DNA of 64,000 nt, taken from Globodera rostochiensis. Lineage: Eukaryota; Nematoda; Chromadorea; Rhabditida; Heteroderidae. The notes below the pieces were generated by a model. The model was not told where the DNA came from, did no database searches, and was given only the letters and a program-made list of their open reading frames with translations. Position numbers and translations under genes: made by a program. Of the stretch, positions 22,060-32,764 are shown piece after piece (position 1 is the stretch's first letter; each line of letters starts with the position of its first letter). The stretch is taken from positions 847,799-911,798 of the forward strand of contig JAEVLN010000025.1 of NCBI GenBank assembly GCA_018350325.1, given 5' to 3'.

Positions 22060-22611
22060 ATGGAAAATCCAATTTGGGAGTTCAAATCGTCCGGAAAGTG
22101 TTCTTTTCCGTGTAGTCCGCCAAAAGTTTGTTTCACCCCAATCCACTATACAGCACCGGACATTTGTGTTCCGCCAGGCGTTAATCCGAATGATTTTGGC
22201 CATTATTTGACCTTTACCGAAAAAACTGTCCTGATTTCCCTTCTCATGGTCCTGTTGGGCGGGATTGCCATCGGCCTTCTTCTTTCCTTTAGTTGGTGTC
22301 TGTTCCGAAAGGTTTCGTCCTTTTTAAATTCCTTTCTTTATTTTTGATTATCAGGGCGTGCCCCGCGCACGTTCGCGCGCCTCGGCCGCCAAAGGCTCGG
22401 CCGACCGTCTTTTCGATGGCCGTTGTAAGTCCAAAGTCTCTTTTTGTATATTGGCCATTTTTTTGCAGCCGCATGTGTCCGCGGTTTAGCGTTTTACGGT
22501 TCCTTTGTGCTGTTCTCAGATCGGATCGTTGTTGCCTCTTTTTCCTTTTATTTTCCGGTTTCGGGCTCGTTTCTTTGCCTTTTAATTTTGGTCGAATGTT
22601 TATTTACATAA
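22060..22611 (+). CDS. Small single-pass membrane protein, three-exon model
   Basis: Exon 1 22060-22311, exon 2 22355-22424, exon 3 22469-22611, giving 154 residues if all joins are right. Introns are 43 and 44 bp with GTTTCG...TTATCAG and GTAAGT...TTTGCAG borders, phases 0 and 1. The protein has an N-terminal part rich in C and P (KCSFPCSPPKVCFTP, PDICVPPGVNPNDFG), a strong transmembrane segment (VLISLLMVLLGGIAIGLLLS), then a basic segment (RARSRASAAKGSADRLFDGR) expected on the cytosolic side. Exon 3 is hydrophobic and less convincing; the true end may differ. Codon use is GC-richer than the neighbourhood, arguing for an older, conserved gene. Function unknown. Confidence 0.5.
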
Positions 22612-23975
22612 TTTATTAATTTTTCATAATATTTGTTATTTGGTTAATTCTAATTTACACTTTCTGCATAATAATTTCAGAATTCATTTAATTATCCGTT
22701 TTATTTCCATTTATTTTAATTTTATACTAATTTTTTGGAAAATAAATCGCAAATTTACATTGTGCCAAACTATTATGGCTTGCGAGGAATGTGCCATTCT
22801 CCTCGTAATCTACCCAATATCCTTCCCCAGTGCGGGACCTCCATGAAATCAATGAAGTTCCGTCCCTTTGGAATTCCCTTTTAGTCGAATAATGTGCTTT
22901 ATTCCGTAGACGTACAAGGGTTAAATGTGAGGGACAAGCGGCTTCCCCGGTTCGGGCCGGGGAAGGAAAAGGGGGTCGGGATCCGGATCCGACGATCAAA
23001 GTGATTATTGAGGAAGAGCGGAGGTGAAACAGAGGCGAGTCCCGGGGGTGGAGATGAGGAAAAGCCCCGCCCCTCAAGCACAAAATAGATGAGAGTGAGG
23101 GGAGAGTAAAATAATGGTTAAATGAAACAATTGTTCGTCAGGCGCAATATTTATGTGACAACCCATTATTTTATTCACAAACTTCGGCCACGTGTGGAAC
23201 ACCTCCAGCAGCAGACAAAATGAGGCATACGCAACGGCACACAATTTTTAAATCACTTTAAATGGTCCGCCATCAAAGGTGCAGCAATTTTTCAACACCT
23301 CCCCCCCCCCCCCCCCGAGGGTCAGCAGCAATTAGAGGGCGGGGCGGCCAGTGCTAATTTATGTCTGTAAAATGCCAAATTAATGAGAAAATTGTGGCAA
23401 AAAAATAATAGTATAAGGTATCAATGTTTTAAAATGAGATTTTTTTTATAAGCTTGAAAAGGAGGCGGCGTTAGTTGCAAGGAGTGAACTTTTGAATTTT
23501 TTTTTTAATATGTAGGCATCAAAAAAGTTGTTTAGGGTTTTAAAGGTACCTTGGAATATATGTACATATGTTTTATCAGTATACCATTATAATCCCATTA
23601 TTGAAAATTTGAACAACAGAGATATGTGAATGGGGTGCAAATGTCAGGCAAATGCTTTACTAAAAATATTTTGTCCAAATTCAAAGTTCGTAAGCTCATG
23701 GATTGATCAGTCAGTGACAAATCACTAATTAATGTGAATCGATATAAAACAAATCAAAAAATCAATGTCTTAAAAGATGATCGGATTGTTTCAGTTGTAA
23801 GGGTTGAATTTGAAGTCATCGGTGCCAAAGTTGGCCTCAATCAAAGGGCCATTGCCGCGCAAATAGACAAATGGGAAGAGAAAATCAGTGGAACAGGAAG
23901 AAGAGATCGAAAATGTGATCATCTGAAAAAAAGATTTTATGAATGAAAAAAATAAAAATTTAATTTACTTTTACT
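22612..23975. other. Intergenic with weak coding signals
   Basis: Minus-strand 22770-22900 reads KREFQRDGTSLISWRSRTGE, GYWVDYEENGTFLAS in one open frame and could be an exon, but no borders are convincing. A C-run lies at about 23303-23320. At 23720-23920 a plus-strand stretch (VRVEFEVIGAKVGLNQRAIA) is partly duplicated at 25110-25210 without an open frame. Confidence 0.35.
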
Positions 23976-23978
23976 CAC

Positions 23979-24200
23979 CCAAACGTTGTCCATTTACTGT
24001 GAAAAACACTTTGCGATTGGCCAAATTAACGCCACAACCGACGACATCCCCTTGAGCAAAGCCTTCATTCCTCTTTTTCCGAGAACCATCAATGCAAAAA
24101 TAGCCATTGCTTGTATGTATATGCTTAAGTGCCCTTTTCATTAAAAATATATCCCAATTCCATTGACTGTTTCACGGCAATTCCAATGGCGGCAAAACTA
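23979..24200 (-). pseudogene. SPRY-domain fragment
   Basis: Minus strand ends at a GTGAGT donor (intron from 23978) and encodes [14 protein letters not shown], then [44 protein letters not shown]. The G-D-V-V-G-C-G-V-N and F-T-x-N-G-x-x-L motifs are diagnostic of the SPRY/B30.2 core as found in RanBPM-like proteins and in the large SPRY effector families of cyst nematodes. The first part and the second part are in different frames, with a TAA in between, so this exon is probably broken. No following or preceding SPRY exon was recognised with confidence. Confidence 0.65.
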
Positions 24201-24315
24201 AAAAAGGCACAAATTAAATTAAAACAAAATTTAATTAAACAATTATTATTTCTTTAGTGAATATATTAAAAATGTCAGTTTTTTCCTTAATTAATACCGA
24301 ACCCGGACTCGAACA

Positions 24316-24561
24316 TTACAAAAAAATATTTTTTTTTTCAAATTCAATAAAAAAAGGTTTCCAGGGGTAATCGGGAGTGTAGAATCCAATTCTGACATCC
24401 ACTTCGCTCAATTCCATGCATTTAAATCGATCAACATAGGACACACACAGCTTTTGGCATTGGTGACCAAAATTGGCGCACCACTTTTTGTTATGTGTGG
24501 CCCATACATTATTGAAAAGCGGAGATTGAGCTTTATCAGAATCGTCAAAAAGCAAATTCAA
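24316..24561 (-). CDS. Possible exon, weakly similar to the C-terminal part of the 13-17 kb gene
   Basis: An open minus-strand stretch reads KAQSPLFNNVWATHNKKWCA, QCQKLCVSYVDRFKCMELSE, VDVRIGFYTPDYPWKP. K-K-W...L-C...M-x-x-S-E-V-D-x-x-I also appears in exon 13277-13431 (KKWFKGLCDL, NWMWSEVDAKI), so it may be a diverged paralogous exon. A fragment of the same sequence is repeated near 24755-24830. Splice borders and start are not resolved. Confidence 0.3.
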   Translation of the reverse strand: MNLLFDDSDKAQSPLFNNVWATHNKKWCANFGHQCQKLCVSYVDRFKCMELSEVDVRIGFYTPDYPWKPFFIEFEKKNIFL

Positions 24562-24639
24562 AAAATTGGCGTGAACAGAAAGTTAGTTGTACATCTGCAG
24601 TGTAATTGTGCCAACAACACACTGAGTATTTTATTTTAC

Positions 24640-25478
24640 TCAAGTTTGATCAGTGATCAGTTTGTTTCATGAACAGCTCAAACATGATGCAAATAGAAGC
24701 TTTTTTTACAAAGTGGCAGCAAGTATAACGCTGCTATTTAAACGAACATAACTTTCCAGCCACTTTTTGTACCAAGATAGACCATACATTATTGCAAAAG
24801 CGGAGATCCATCTGACAAGCAAAAGCCAAGCGGCCAAACGAAGGTTAATTGTTATTTTTTATGATTGTCCCAGTCATATTTAAACCTATCCCATTCTGCT
24901 GCCCTTCTTTCCTTGGCTCCTCCCGCTCCCTCGCCCCTTTTTCATCCCATCTCATTTTTATTTAAAATTGAATAAATAAATTTGCCATTTGCCGATATAT
25001 GTCCTAAAATTCACAAAATATGCCTTAAAAAGTCAATTTCTTATTACCTAACCATACATTATACCAATTTTACGAAATAAGTTCAAAAAATTTTTTTAAA
25101 CAAATTACATCAAAATCGAATAAAAAATTAGTGTTTTAAAAAACTGATCAAATGCTTCAGTTGTAAGAATCGAATTTGAACTGATCAGGTCCAAAGTTCG
25201 TTCGCCTCAATCAAAGTGCCACTGGAGTAAAAATTTTATAGGGTTGTCAATAGGAAATAAAAATTGAGAATTAAAAGGGTTCTTAGGGGTTCGTTAGGCT
25301 TATTCCTAAGCCACCCTGAACCTAGGGGTTTATTAGGCTAAGGTCTAATGCTCCGTTTCCAGCATGTTTTGCGCGCTGTATAACGATATTTTTTTAGCCG
25401 TGTTTATTCAAAACAAATAATTTTTTTGCTAAAATTTCTAGTTTTTTTCATTTAATTCTAGGTGCCACCCTTATGGAC
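24640..25478. other. Intergenic with duplicated debris
   Basis: Contains a partial copy of the 24.5-kb stretch (ACCATACATTATTGCAAAAG), a pyrimidine-rich tract at about 24895-24950 and, at 25276-25350, GGCTTATTCCTAAGCCACCC/TTAGGCTAAGG sequence related to the telomere-like repeats at 30.38 and 58.4 kb. No gene is supported. Confidence 0.45.
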
Positions 25479-25736
25479 GATTAGCTCAGATGTTTACTGA
25501 AAGTTGGAAATTGGTACTTTTATTTTGCTCAAAGCCACGAATATATTCAAATTTGCCAAATTATCAGTGTTTTCCCTGCTCCATTTTTTCTAACGTTTCC
25601 GCGGATCCGGTTGCAAACCGGTTCCTTCTATGTAATTTGGAAAAACACTGATAATTTGGCAAATTTGAATATATTCGTTGCTTTGCGCAAAATAAAATTA
25701 CCAATTTCCAACTTTCAGTAAACATCTTAGTTAATC
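25479..25736. repeat. Near-perfect palindrome with ~100-bp arms
   Basis: The left arm (25479-25578, GATTAGCTCAGATGTTTACT...) and right arm (25637-25736, reverse complement GATTAACTAAGATGTTTACT...) match over about 100 bp with a handful of differences. The ~58-bp centre starts and ends with CAGTGTTTTCC/GGAAAAACACTG, like a tiny TIR element, and holds AAACCGGTTCC. A single arm copy lies upstream of the inverted gene at 35.5 kb (about 35830-35920). Confidence 0.85.
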
Positions 25737-25739
25737 AAT

Positions 25740-26020
25740 GGTCCATAGAGGAGTTTTAGCTTTATAAAGTAATTTATAAACATTTTTCTATTCACAATCG
25801 ATTGCCATTTTTATAAAATGATGATTATTATGTAGTAGGAAATGTCAGGAATATATTGATTCAGTTAAGTAAAATTAAAAAATATTTTAAATGCACATTC
25901 AATTGTGGGCTGTCACTATTACTTTCAATATTTTTTTATTAATGCTAAATACTATTTATTAATATAGTAAAAAGTTGATTTTTTTTTTATTATTCTTTAT
26001 TAAAGAAATTTTCGGAAAAA
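25740..26020 (+). promoter_or_regulatory. Upstream region of the 26.0-kb gene, lacking the TATA block
   Basis: Holds AATTGTGGGCTGTCACTATTAC near 25901 but, unlike most relatives, no TATAAA/CCCCTAAATTCAG block before the ATG; instead TAAAGAAATTTTCGGAAAAA precedes it. The inverted gene at 35.5 kb has the same variant leader, so the two form a subfamily. Confidence 0.5.
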
Positions 26021-27053
26021 ATGGAAGAATTCTGTATTTTAATTATAATCTCATTATTTGCAACAAATTTACTAGACAAAGCCTTATCCGTAAAATTGGA
26101 GCTCAAAACATTTGATGAAATATTCGGAGAAGGCTGGTGGGACAAAGGTGAAGCCGAAGATTTGAAAACGCCGGCGCCAACAAACTTTGGACAAAATGTC
26201 CATCACCAAATCGACCGGCAGAACACCCAAATTGGACAAATTGAACCCAATTCAATTGATCAGCTTGGACAAATTGAACCAAATTCAACTGATCAGAATT
26301 CTCCTCTCACAGAGTCTGATCACTCTGATAATCCCAAAAATGGCGAAGAACAGAACGAAATAGCCTCGCACGAAAATGTTGCTGAAGATAAGCGAAAACG
26401 TAAAATTGTTGCTGAATTCCACGCAATGAAAAACGAATTTAAGCAAAAAGGAAAATATCCGGTAAAAGAAAGGGTTCAAATTGAGAAGAAAATTGCTAAA
26501 CATTTAAAAGTCAACCGCACAAAAATATATAAATGGAAAAAAGAATTTGGCCTAAGTCAAAAAAAGACAAAAAATGATCAAAAAAATTTAGTAGAAAAAT
26601 TTGATCAAATGAAAGTCGAGTTAACGCGGGACGGATTCAAAAATTCATATAAAAATGAATTAGATAAAATTGTCGCAAAAAAGTTGGGGCTAAGTGAAAG
26701 AACAATTTACGATTGGAAACAAAAACTTGGCCAAACCGGTAAGTTTTTCGAGCCCAATTTTATTATTTATTTATATTAATTAAAATACTTTTACAGCACC
26801 AAAACATATATACGCCCACAGCGAACAAAAAAAATTGATGAAAAGTTATTATGAAATTAAGGACAAAAATTCTAAAATTAGTGATGAAAAAATTGCCAAA
26901 ATGTTGAAAATTGGAACACGCACTTTGGCTTACTGGAAAAAGCAATTTAAACGACAGCAATTTCATCCAAATTCTGTCGATGGACATTCTGTGGAAGAGA
27001 ATGCCGCGGCAAATGTTCAGGAAATTGGGATTTCGAATTCGGGGAGCATTTGA
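26021..27053 (+). CDS. WWD/HTH family secreted protein, intact (two exons)
   Basis: Exon 1 26021-26738, intron 26739-26796 (58 bp, GTAAGT...TTTTACAG, phase 1), exon 2 26797-27053; 324 residues. Signal peptide MEEFCILIIISLFATN, FDEIFGEGWWDKGEAEDLK, NVHHQIDRQNTQ, two 11-residue repeats (IGQIEPNSIDQ, LGQIEPNSTDQ), NSPLTESDH. Then come three HTH-like modules ending IYKWKKEFG, IYDWKQKLG and LAYWKKQFK, and the GHSVEENAAANVQEIG tail. A basic KRKRK cluster before module 1 could serve as a nuclear signal if the protein enters a cell. Closest relative in the window is the inverted gene at 34.5-35.5 kb, sharing leader, flanks and many residues. The function is inferred only from the layout. Confidence 0.84.
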
Positions 27054-27660
27054 ATGAATGGTCAATGATTGAATCTGTGCCGATGAGAGCAGACATCCTA
27101 ACTCCGACCACGAACTTAAGCCATTCTTTTTAAAAAACCCACACCGACCTCGCCGTTTCATAAATTTTACAACAAAGTCCATCACGACAACTAGAAAAAA
27201 ACTTGCCAAAACCCCTTAGACAAACAAAAAAACTTTTAAAAAAAAATTCTACAGAAAAGTTAATTAGAATCCCAACTACTCACCTAAACGCCTTATACAC
27301 CAACCGCTAAATTTGAGATTCTTTGTCGTTGGCGCTGAACAATTGAAGCTTCCCATTGCAAGCTGCAGAAATTCGCGGACGCTTTTCAAGTTCAAATTTC
27401 TCTCCAGCTGTTCTCGTTTTGGAATTTTCATTAAAAATATTTGCGTGGCTTAAAAATCATTAATAACTCAGTTTCTGTATTTTGGTGCAGAAAAAACCTA
27501 AGAAAATGTTTTTTATAGCGGTCGAGATTTTGGGTCGAGATATTGTCGTTTAAGGAAATTAATAATTATATAATATAAACTCTTCGAGTGGTTTCTCGGG
27601 GAGTCGAGATTTTGTTGTTTGGTTAGTCGAGATTTTATCGTGTCGGGATTTTGTCGGTTC
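27054..27660. other. 3' flank of the 26.0-kb gene
   Basis: No supported gene. Includes GTCGAGATTTTGTCGTTT-like imperfect repeats at about 27520-27665 that may be an end of a TIR element. Confidence 0.4.
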
Positions 27661-27663
27661 GAG

Positions 27664-27880
27664 AATAGCAAAATAACCATCAGAAATTTGTTCGTATTTG
27701 CTCTTTGATGGACTGAACATTTTTGGTAGAACAGTTTGACGAAAATAGATAGGCTTCAAAGCTACAACTATTTTAAAAAAAAATATTAAAAAAAAAAATC
27801 AAATCTTGGAAATGCTAGCTGAAATAATTTGCCTAGCTCGGGCGATTCGACCAATAAAAAGAAGGCATTTGGCACCCCGT
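27664..27880 (-). pseudogene. hAT transposase remnant (second copy)
   Basis: Minus strand carries the same segment as 12.2 and 32.6 kb: RAIRPIK-type antisense apart, the coding direction gives YFRQTVLPKMFSPSK and ISDGYFAI, preceded by GRIARAR/AEIICLA-shadowed sequence in other frames. It is closer to the 32.6-kb copy than to the 12.2-kb copy, and both of those are fused to reversed WWD/HTH fragments. Confidence 0.55.
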
Positions 27881-27892
27881 CCCCGACATCCG

Positions 27893-28065
27893 GCCCGTTT
27901 TAACTCGGCTTTCATCTGATCAATTTCTCCACCAAATTTTTTCGCTCATTTTTTGGATTTCTTTGGCTTATGGCTAATTCTTTTTTCCATTTATATATTT
28001 TGCGACTGACTTTTAAATATTTAGCAATTTTCTCCTCAATTTAATTCCTTTGTTTAGTTGAATAT
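27893..28065 (-). pseudogene. WWD/HTH family fragment (modules 1-2 junction)
   Basis: Minus strand shows KHLKVSRKIYKWKKELAISQ-like sequence followed by NLVEKFDQMKAELKRAGC. It is cut on both sides. It joins the hAT remnant at CCCCGTCCCCGAC and an unrelated AT-rich block near 28065. A longer version of the same fusion is at 32.77-33.05 kb. Confidence 0.75.
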
Positions 28066-28269
28066 ATCTCGAAAAATTTCTTAAATTTAAAAAGTAATAA
28101 ATATTTAAATTTTTTAATATAATAAATATTATTTAGCTTTCGCAAATATTTTTCTTAAATAAAATCATTTATAAAAATGCGATCGATTGTGAATAGTCAA
28201 ATTAAAAAGTATTTAAAATAATTTAAATTAATTGGCCCTGGAGGAAAAACGAAATTTCGCAACAGATAA

Positions 28270-28860
28270 GTTGTTATTTTATGATATCCAGAATGCACCA
28301 GAATTTGCTGTTTCAGAAAACTATTTGAACCAGACTTAGGTTTTCCGGAAAGTCTGTCAGAATTTGTTATTTGATCTTCTGGAAATCCAGAATGCACCAA
28401 AATTTGGTGTTCCGGAAACCATCCGAACACGACTTAGGTTTTCCGGAAAGTCTGTTTGGACCAGAATTAGGCTTTCCGGAAAGCCACCATGCACCAGAAT
28501 GTGTTATTTGATCTTCTGGAAATCCAGAATGCACCAGAATTTGGTGTTCCGGAAAGTCTGAATGGGCCAGAATTTGTCATTTGATGTTCTGGAAAGTCAG
28601 CTGAACCAGAATTTGGTGTTCTGGAAATCCAAAATGCACCAGAATTTGGTGTTCCGGAATGCCTTTGTATGGACCAGAATTAGGCTTTCCGGAAAGCCAG
28701 CATGCACCAGAATGTGTTATTTGATCTTCTGGAAATCCAGAATGCACCAAAATTTGGTGTTCCGGAAAGACCGAATAAGCCAGAATTTGTCATTTGATGT
28801 TCTGGAAAGTCAGCTGAACCAGAATTTGGTGTTCTGGAAATCCTGAATGCACCAGAACAG
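28270..28860. repeat. Minisatellite D, CCAGAATTTGGTGTTCCGGA units
   Basis: Around 15 irregular units of 35-45 bp with the words CCAGAATTTGGTGTTCCGGA, AATCCAGAATGCA and TTATTTGATCTTCTGG. A block of about 200 bp (GACCAGAATTAGGCTTTCCG...) is itself duplicated at 28459 and 28674. Open frames here (QNLVF, FWKS words) are artefacts of the repeat. Confidence 0.88.
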
Positions 28861-29331
28861 TTGTTGTGGTATGTATCCGATACATTCAAAGTGCGGGGAT
28901 GCCAAATTGATGACTTCAGACCTAATAGTGAATGCCCACTAATAAGTAAGGGCAGAGCGCCACCAATTAGTGCAGAAAAGTGCAATAAATACTAGAAGAT
29001 GAATTTGAAAATGCGGGACACGGAATCCGGACCCGGTTCGGTCCGAGCTCTAATAATCACCACTAATGAAAGCCTTTTCCAACAAATGCTTCTAAAATAT
29101 GTCAGTAAAATCTGAAAAGCTTTAAATTGTACCATTCAATGATGTAACATTTTTTTTCAATTGGCTATTCACAATCGATGGCCGTTTCCATGCTTTGGCA
29201 AGAATTGAAATTCTCGTATTTCCGGACATTTTTTTGCAAGCCGGAATTCCGGATCCGGCTTTTGTGCTGAAATATGGGACTTCAAACTTTTTAAGCCACC
29301 GCAACATTCAATTTAATTATAATGGTTTAAA
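28861..29331. other. Intergenic
   Basis: No gene seen. Holds CCGGACATTTTTTTGCAAGCCGG-like transposon-end debris at about 29222-29255, similar to 3.59 and 8.5 kb. Confidence 0.4.
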
Positions 29332-30012
29332 CTAGAGTTGAAACCTCGACGTCGGGGTCGGGGTTCGGGGGTTTTTAATAATTTTCTCTAAAATTTTTGA
29401 GGTCAAATTTTTTTATTGAATAATTATTTGTTAAGAGATTAGCAGCTAAAATGGAGGATGTCCGACGGTGCCGACAGGCGCTGCCAGCGAAATTTTAACA
29501 AAATTGGCAATCTTTTCTAAGAAAATTGAAGCACAAATTCAGAAGATGTGATGTTTTTTAAAAATTCTTTATTTTTTGTGCGCATTTTAATTAAAAAATA
29601 TTTGAAAAAATGTTCCTTCAATGTTTTTTGTAAAAAATAAATATTTTTTTTATCAAAAAGTACGCAAGACCACAGCCAACCCCTCGGCAAAAATGATTTT
29701 ATGTATTAAGAATTGCCCCATTTTTGCTTCAGATTCAACAGCCCTTTTTATTCCTATTCTTAGCTTTTTCTGGGGCGGGGTAGAAAAATTGAATTTTTGG
29801 TGGAATTTGTTATGAAAATGTTTACAAGATTAGACAAAGGCAAATTATTGGGATTTTGAAATTCTCCGTATTTCCGGTTGGGGTGCCGGAATTCCGGCCT
29901 TTTTTTGGTTTCCGGTTACATCCCGGATACACATGAATCAGAAGGCATTGGCACTGGCATAATTGGGCCAATTCCACGTCAATTCTACCGGCAAACAGCG
30001 AAAGTTGGGCAA
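29332..30012. repeat. Segmental duplicate of 7.14-8.63 kb
   Basis: Matches 7135-7508 and 8311-8640 almost base for base; the 793-bp TIR element is absent here, so this is the empty-site copy. It contains the hairpin/body portion of the SINE-like repeat at 29462-29625. Confidence 0.88.
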
Positions 30013-30021
30013 TATAAAAAT

Positions 30022-30630
30022 AATCACTCCCGGAAAATACGACACCAGAAAATGCGACACCGAAAATGCGACACCAGAAAATGCGACACCGAAAATGCGA
30101 CACCGGAAAATGCGACACCAAAATGGAAAATGCGACACCAGAATATGCGACACTGGAAAATGCGGCACTAGAAAATACGACACTAGAAAATGCGACATCA
30201 AGAAAATGTTTTATAATTTGAAAAAATTTTTAAAACTTATTTTTCTATTAATTTTTAATAAGTAATATATGTAATTGGTAATCCTTATATAAAACAATTG
30301 CAATAGCACCAGCAAACGACAGATGAAAACCCCATAACAACACGTCAAGCAGAGATGGAGGGCGGGTCCACTATTTTTTGCCTAAGCCTAAGCCTAGGGT
30401 GGCTTAGGCCTAAGCCTAATTAACCCCTAAGTCTCTAACTTTCCCCGAGTTATTCTATCCGGCTTTGGTGTTACTTAAAAAATTGGGTTTCCTTAAGTTT
30501 AAAAAATTTTATTTCAAATTAGTGTCGCATATTGCATTTTCCAGTGTCGCATATTCTGTCGGTGTCGCATTTTTTCCCGGTGTCGCATTTTCTAGTGTCG
30601 CATTTTCCGGTGTCGCATTTTCCGGGAGCC
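30022..30630. mobile_element. 609-bp TIR element with GACACC-rich ends and 9-bp target duplication
   Basis: TATAAAAAT flanks it at 30013-30021 and 30631-30639. The 8.6-kb copy of the surrounding duplication has only one TATAAAAG and no insert. The ends carry arrays of GAAAATGCGACACC (left, about 30035-30200) and the inverse GGTGTCGCATTTTC (right, about 30522-30627), with CTCCCGGAAAAT/ATTTTCCGGGAG near the tips. The interior holds a telomere-like palindrome (CCTAAGCCTAAGCCTAGGG, GGCTTAGGCCTAAGCC, about 30379-30420). No transposase. Confidence 0.82.
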
Positions 30631-30639
30631 TATAAAAAT

Positions 30640-31142
30640 TGCTTGTTGTACGCCAAATCCATCAAGGGGGCTTTCATTTATTTAATACAAATATTTTATT
30701 TCTCCCATTTTATGTTTGTTTGATAATTATTGATAATAGGAGAATTTAACCATTTTCCATTTATATAAAGGGTTTCTAAATCCAGTCCAATCATTTTTGA
30801 AATTATTTTGAAAAATTAATTCAAAGTTAAAACAGCCAATTCTATTTGCATTTTTTGATTATGTTTTTTTTGTTTTAGCATCATAAAAAATGTATCATAA
30901 CTATGTCAGGAATATTGATTGATTTGGGCTCAAATAAAAATTATGAGATGCCAGGAATATATTATATGAATAAAAGCCCATTTCAGTTGTGTGCTGCCAT
31001 TTATTACTTCCAATAATTTTTTCTATCAGCTAAAATATTTATTAATATTCGTAAAAATTTGTTAAAATTTATTATTCTTTGAAAATTTTTGACAGAAATT
31101 CTTTAACACAAAAATAATTGACAAATTTTCTCATATCGTTTC
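30640..31142. other. Duplicated flank and upstream region of the 31.2-kb gene
   Basis: First ~260 bp match 8641-8890. From about 30905 it turns into the family flank series (GTCAGGAATATTGATTGATT, then TTGTGTGCTGCCATTTATTAC near 30987). Confidence 0.6.
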
Positions 31143-31183
31143 TATAAAGGCCCCTAAATTCAGAGTTATTTCGCCCTAATAAA
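31143..31183 (+). promoter_or_regulatory. TATA-type core promoter of the 31.2-kb gene
   Basis: TATAAA at 31143-31148, GGCCCCTAAATTCAGAG, TTATTTCGCCCTAATAAA, then ATG. Same arrangement as at 6.2, 10.8 and 37.6 kb. Confidence 0.65.
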
Positions 31184-32118
31184 ATGGAAGAGTTTTGGAT
31201 TTCAATTTTGGTGTTATTCTTCGCAACAAATTCACTGGACAAAGCCGAATCCGTAAAAGTGAAATTGGAGGAATTGCCACTCAAAACATTTGATGAAATA
31301 TTCGGAGAAGGCTGGTGGGACAAAAGTGAAGCCGAAGATTTGAAAATGCCGGCGCCAACAAACTTTGGACAAAATGTCCATCACCAAATCGACCGACAGA
31401 ACACCCAAATTGGACAAATTAAACCCAATTCAGCTGATCAGCTTGGACAAATTGAACCCAATTCATCAAATGAAAAACGTAAAATTATTGACAAATTCCA
31501 CGCAATGAGAAACGAATTTAAGCAAAAAGGAAAGTATTCAACTAAAGAAAGGAATCAAATTGAGGATAAAATTGCTAAACATTTAAAAGTCAGTCGCAAA
31601 AAAATATATAAATGGAAAAAAGAATTAGGCATAAGTGGAAAAATGTTCAATGAAAAAGAACGTAAACATTTGGTAGAGAAATTTGTTCAGATAAAAACTG
31701 AGTTAAAGCGGGACGGATTCAAAAAATCAAACAAAGAAATAAATGAAACTGTCGCAAAAGAGTTGGGCTTCTGTTTTAGAACATTTTACAATTGGAAAAG
31801 TGAACTTGGCCAAACTAGTGAGTATTTGGAGCCCAATTTAATTTAATTTCTTTTACAGCACCAAAACATAAACACTCCAACAGCGAAAAAAAAGAATTGA
31901 TGAAACTTTATTATGAAATTAAGGGCAAAACCCCTAAAATTAGTGAGAAGGGCATTGCCAAAATATTAAAAATTGGAACACGCACTTTGATTAGATGGAA
32001 AAGGCAATTTAAACGACAGCAATTCCATACAAATTCTGTTGATGGACATTCTGTAGAAGTAAATGGCGCGGCAAATGTTCAGGAAATTGGGCGCTCGAAT
32101 TCGGAGAGTATGAATTGA
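31184..32118 (+). CDS. WWD/HTH family secreted protein, intact (two exons)
   Basis: Exon 1 31184-31817, intron 31818-31858 (41 bp, GTGAGT...TTTTACAG, phase 1), exon 2 31859-32118; 297 residues, the shortest intact member. Signal peptide MEEFWISILVLFFATN, SVKVKLEELPLKTFDEIFGE, GWWDKSEAEDLK, NVHHQIDRQNTQ, IGQIKPNSADQ and LGQIEPNSS. The NPPLTES block and acidic linker are missing, so the repeats run straight into EKRKIIDKFHAMRNEFKQK of module 1. The three modules end IYKWKKELG, FYNWKSELG and LIRWKRQFK. The tail reads GHSVEVNGAANVQEIG and ends in SMN. The deletion between repeats and module 1 keeps the frame. Secretion and DNA binding are inferred. Confidence 0.84.
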
Positions 32119-32515
32119 AAAAATCGAGGCATCTGATGATTTTAAATATTTTTTGATCAATGAGATTTACTTAAATATTTGTTAAAGCTATTATGGAATA
32201 CTTGTATCTCTCAAACTGTTTTTCTTAGTCTATAAAACACGAAAATGCAATTAAACTAAAAACTGAATTTATTACCAATTGTAAAAATTAGGCAACACAT
32301 TGATGACTAAACAAACACTTGTTAGATTCTTATTTTTGGATTTTCATAAGCAATATCACGGAATGGGGGATTCAATTGGGATGACATCCAAAACATAATC
32401 GAACATTTGAAATCGGCGTCAATTTAATGAATAGTACAATACAAATTAATTTTTTTCAAAATGTAAATACGCCTTAATAATGATGAGAGCTGAAAATTGG
32501 CTAACTCCAACCATC
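32119..32515. other. 3' flank of the 31.2-kb gene
   Basis: AT-rich; shares TATGGAATACTTGTATCTC and GTCTATAAAACACGAAAATG with the 3' flank at 11.9 kb. No gene. Confidence 0.55.
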
Positions 32516-32517
32516 CG

Positions 32518-32745
32518 TTGTGATAGCAAAATAACCATCAGAAATATTTGTTCGTATTTGCTCTTTGATGGACTGAACATTTTTGGTAGAACAGTTTGAC
32601 GAAAATAGATGGCTTCAAAGCTACAACTATTTAAAAAAAAATATTAAAAAAAAAAATCAAATCTTGGAAATGCTAGCTGAAATAATTTGCCTAGCTCGGG
32701 CGATTCGACCAATAAAAAGGAGGCATTTGGCACCCCGTCCCCGAC
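32518..32745 (-). pseudogene. hAT transposase remnant (third copy)
   Basis: Minus strand gives ISDGYFAITTDGWS with the catalytic-type T-T-D-G-W-S motif of hAT transposases, preceded by FRQTVLPKMFSPSK. The rest of the transposase is absent. It runs through GGCACCCCGTCCCCGACCCC into a reversed WWD/HTH fragment, as at 27.9 kb. Confidence 0.65.
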
Positions 32746-32764
32746 CCCGCAAATTTAAGCCATT

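Noticed and set aside
28364..28985. Open frames with repeated KSRMHQNLVF words
   Set aside because: They follow minisatellite D and have no independent support.
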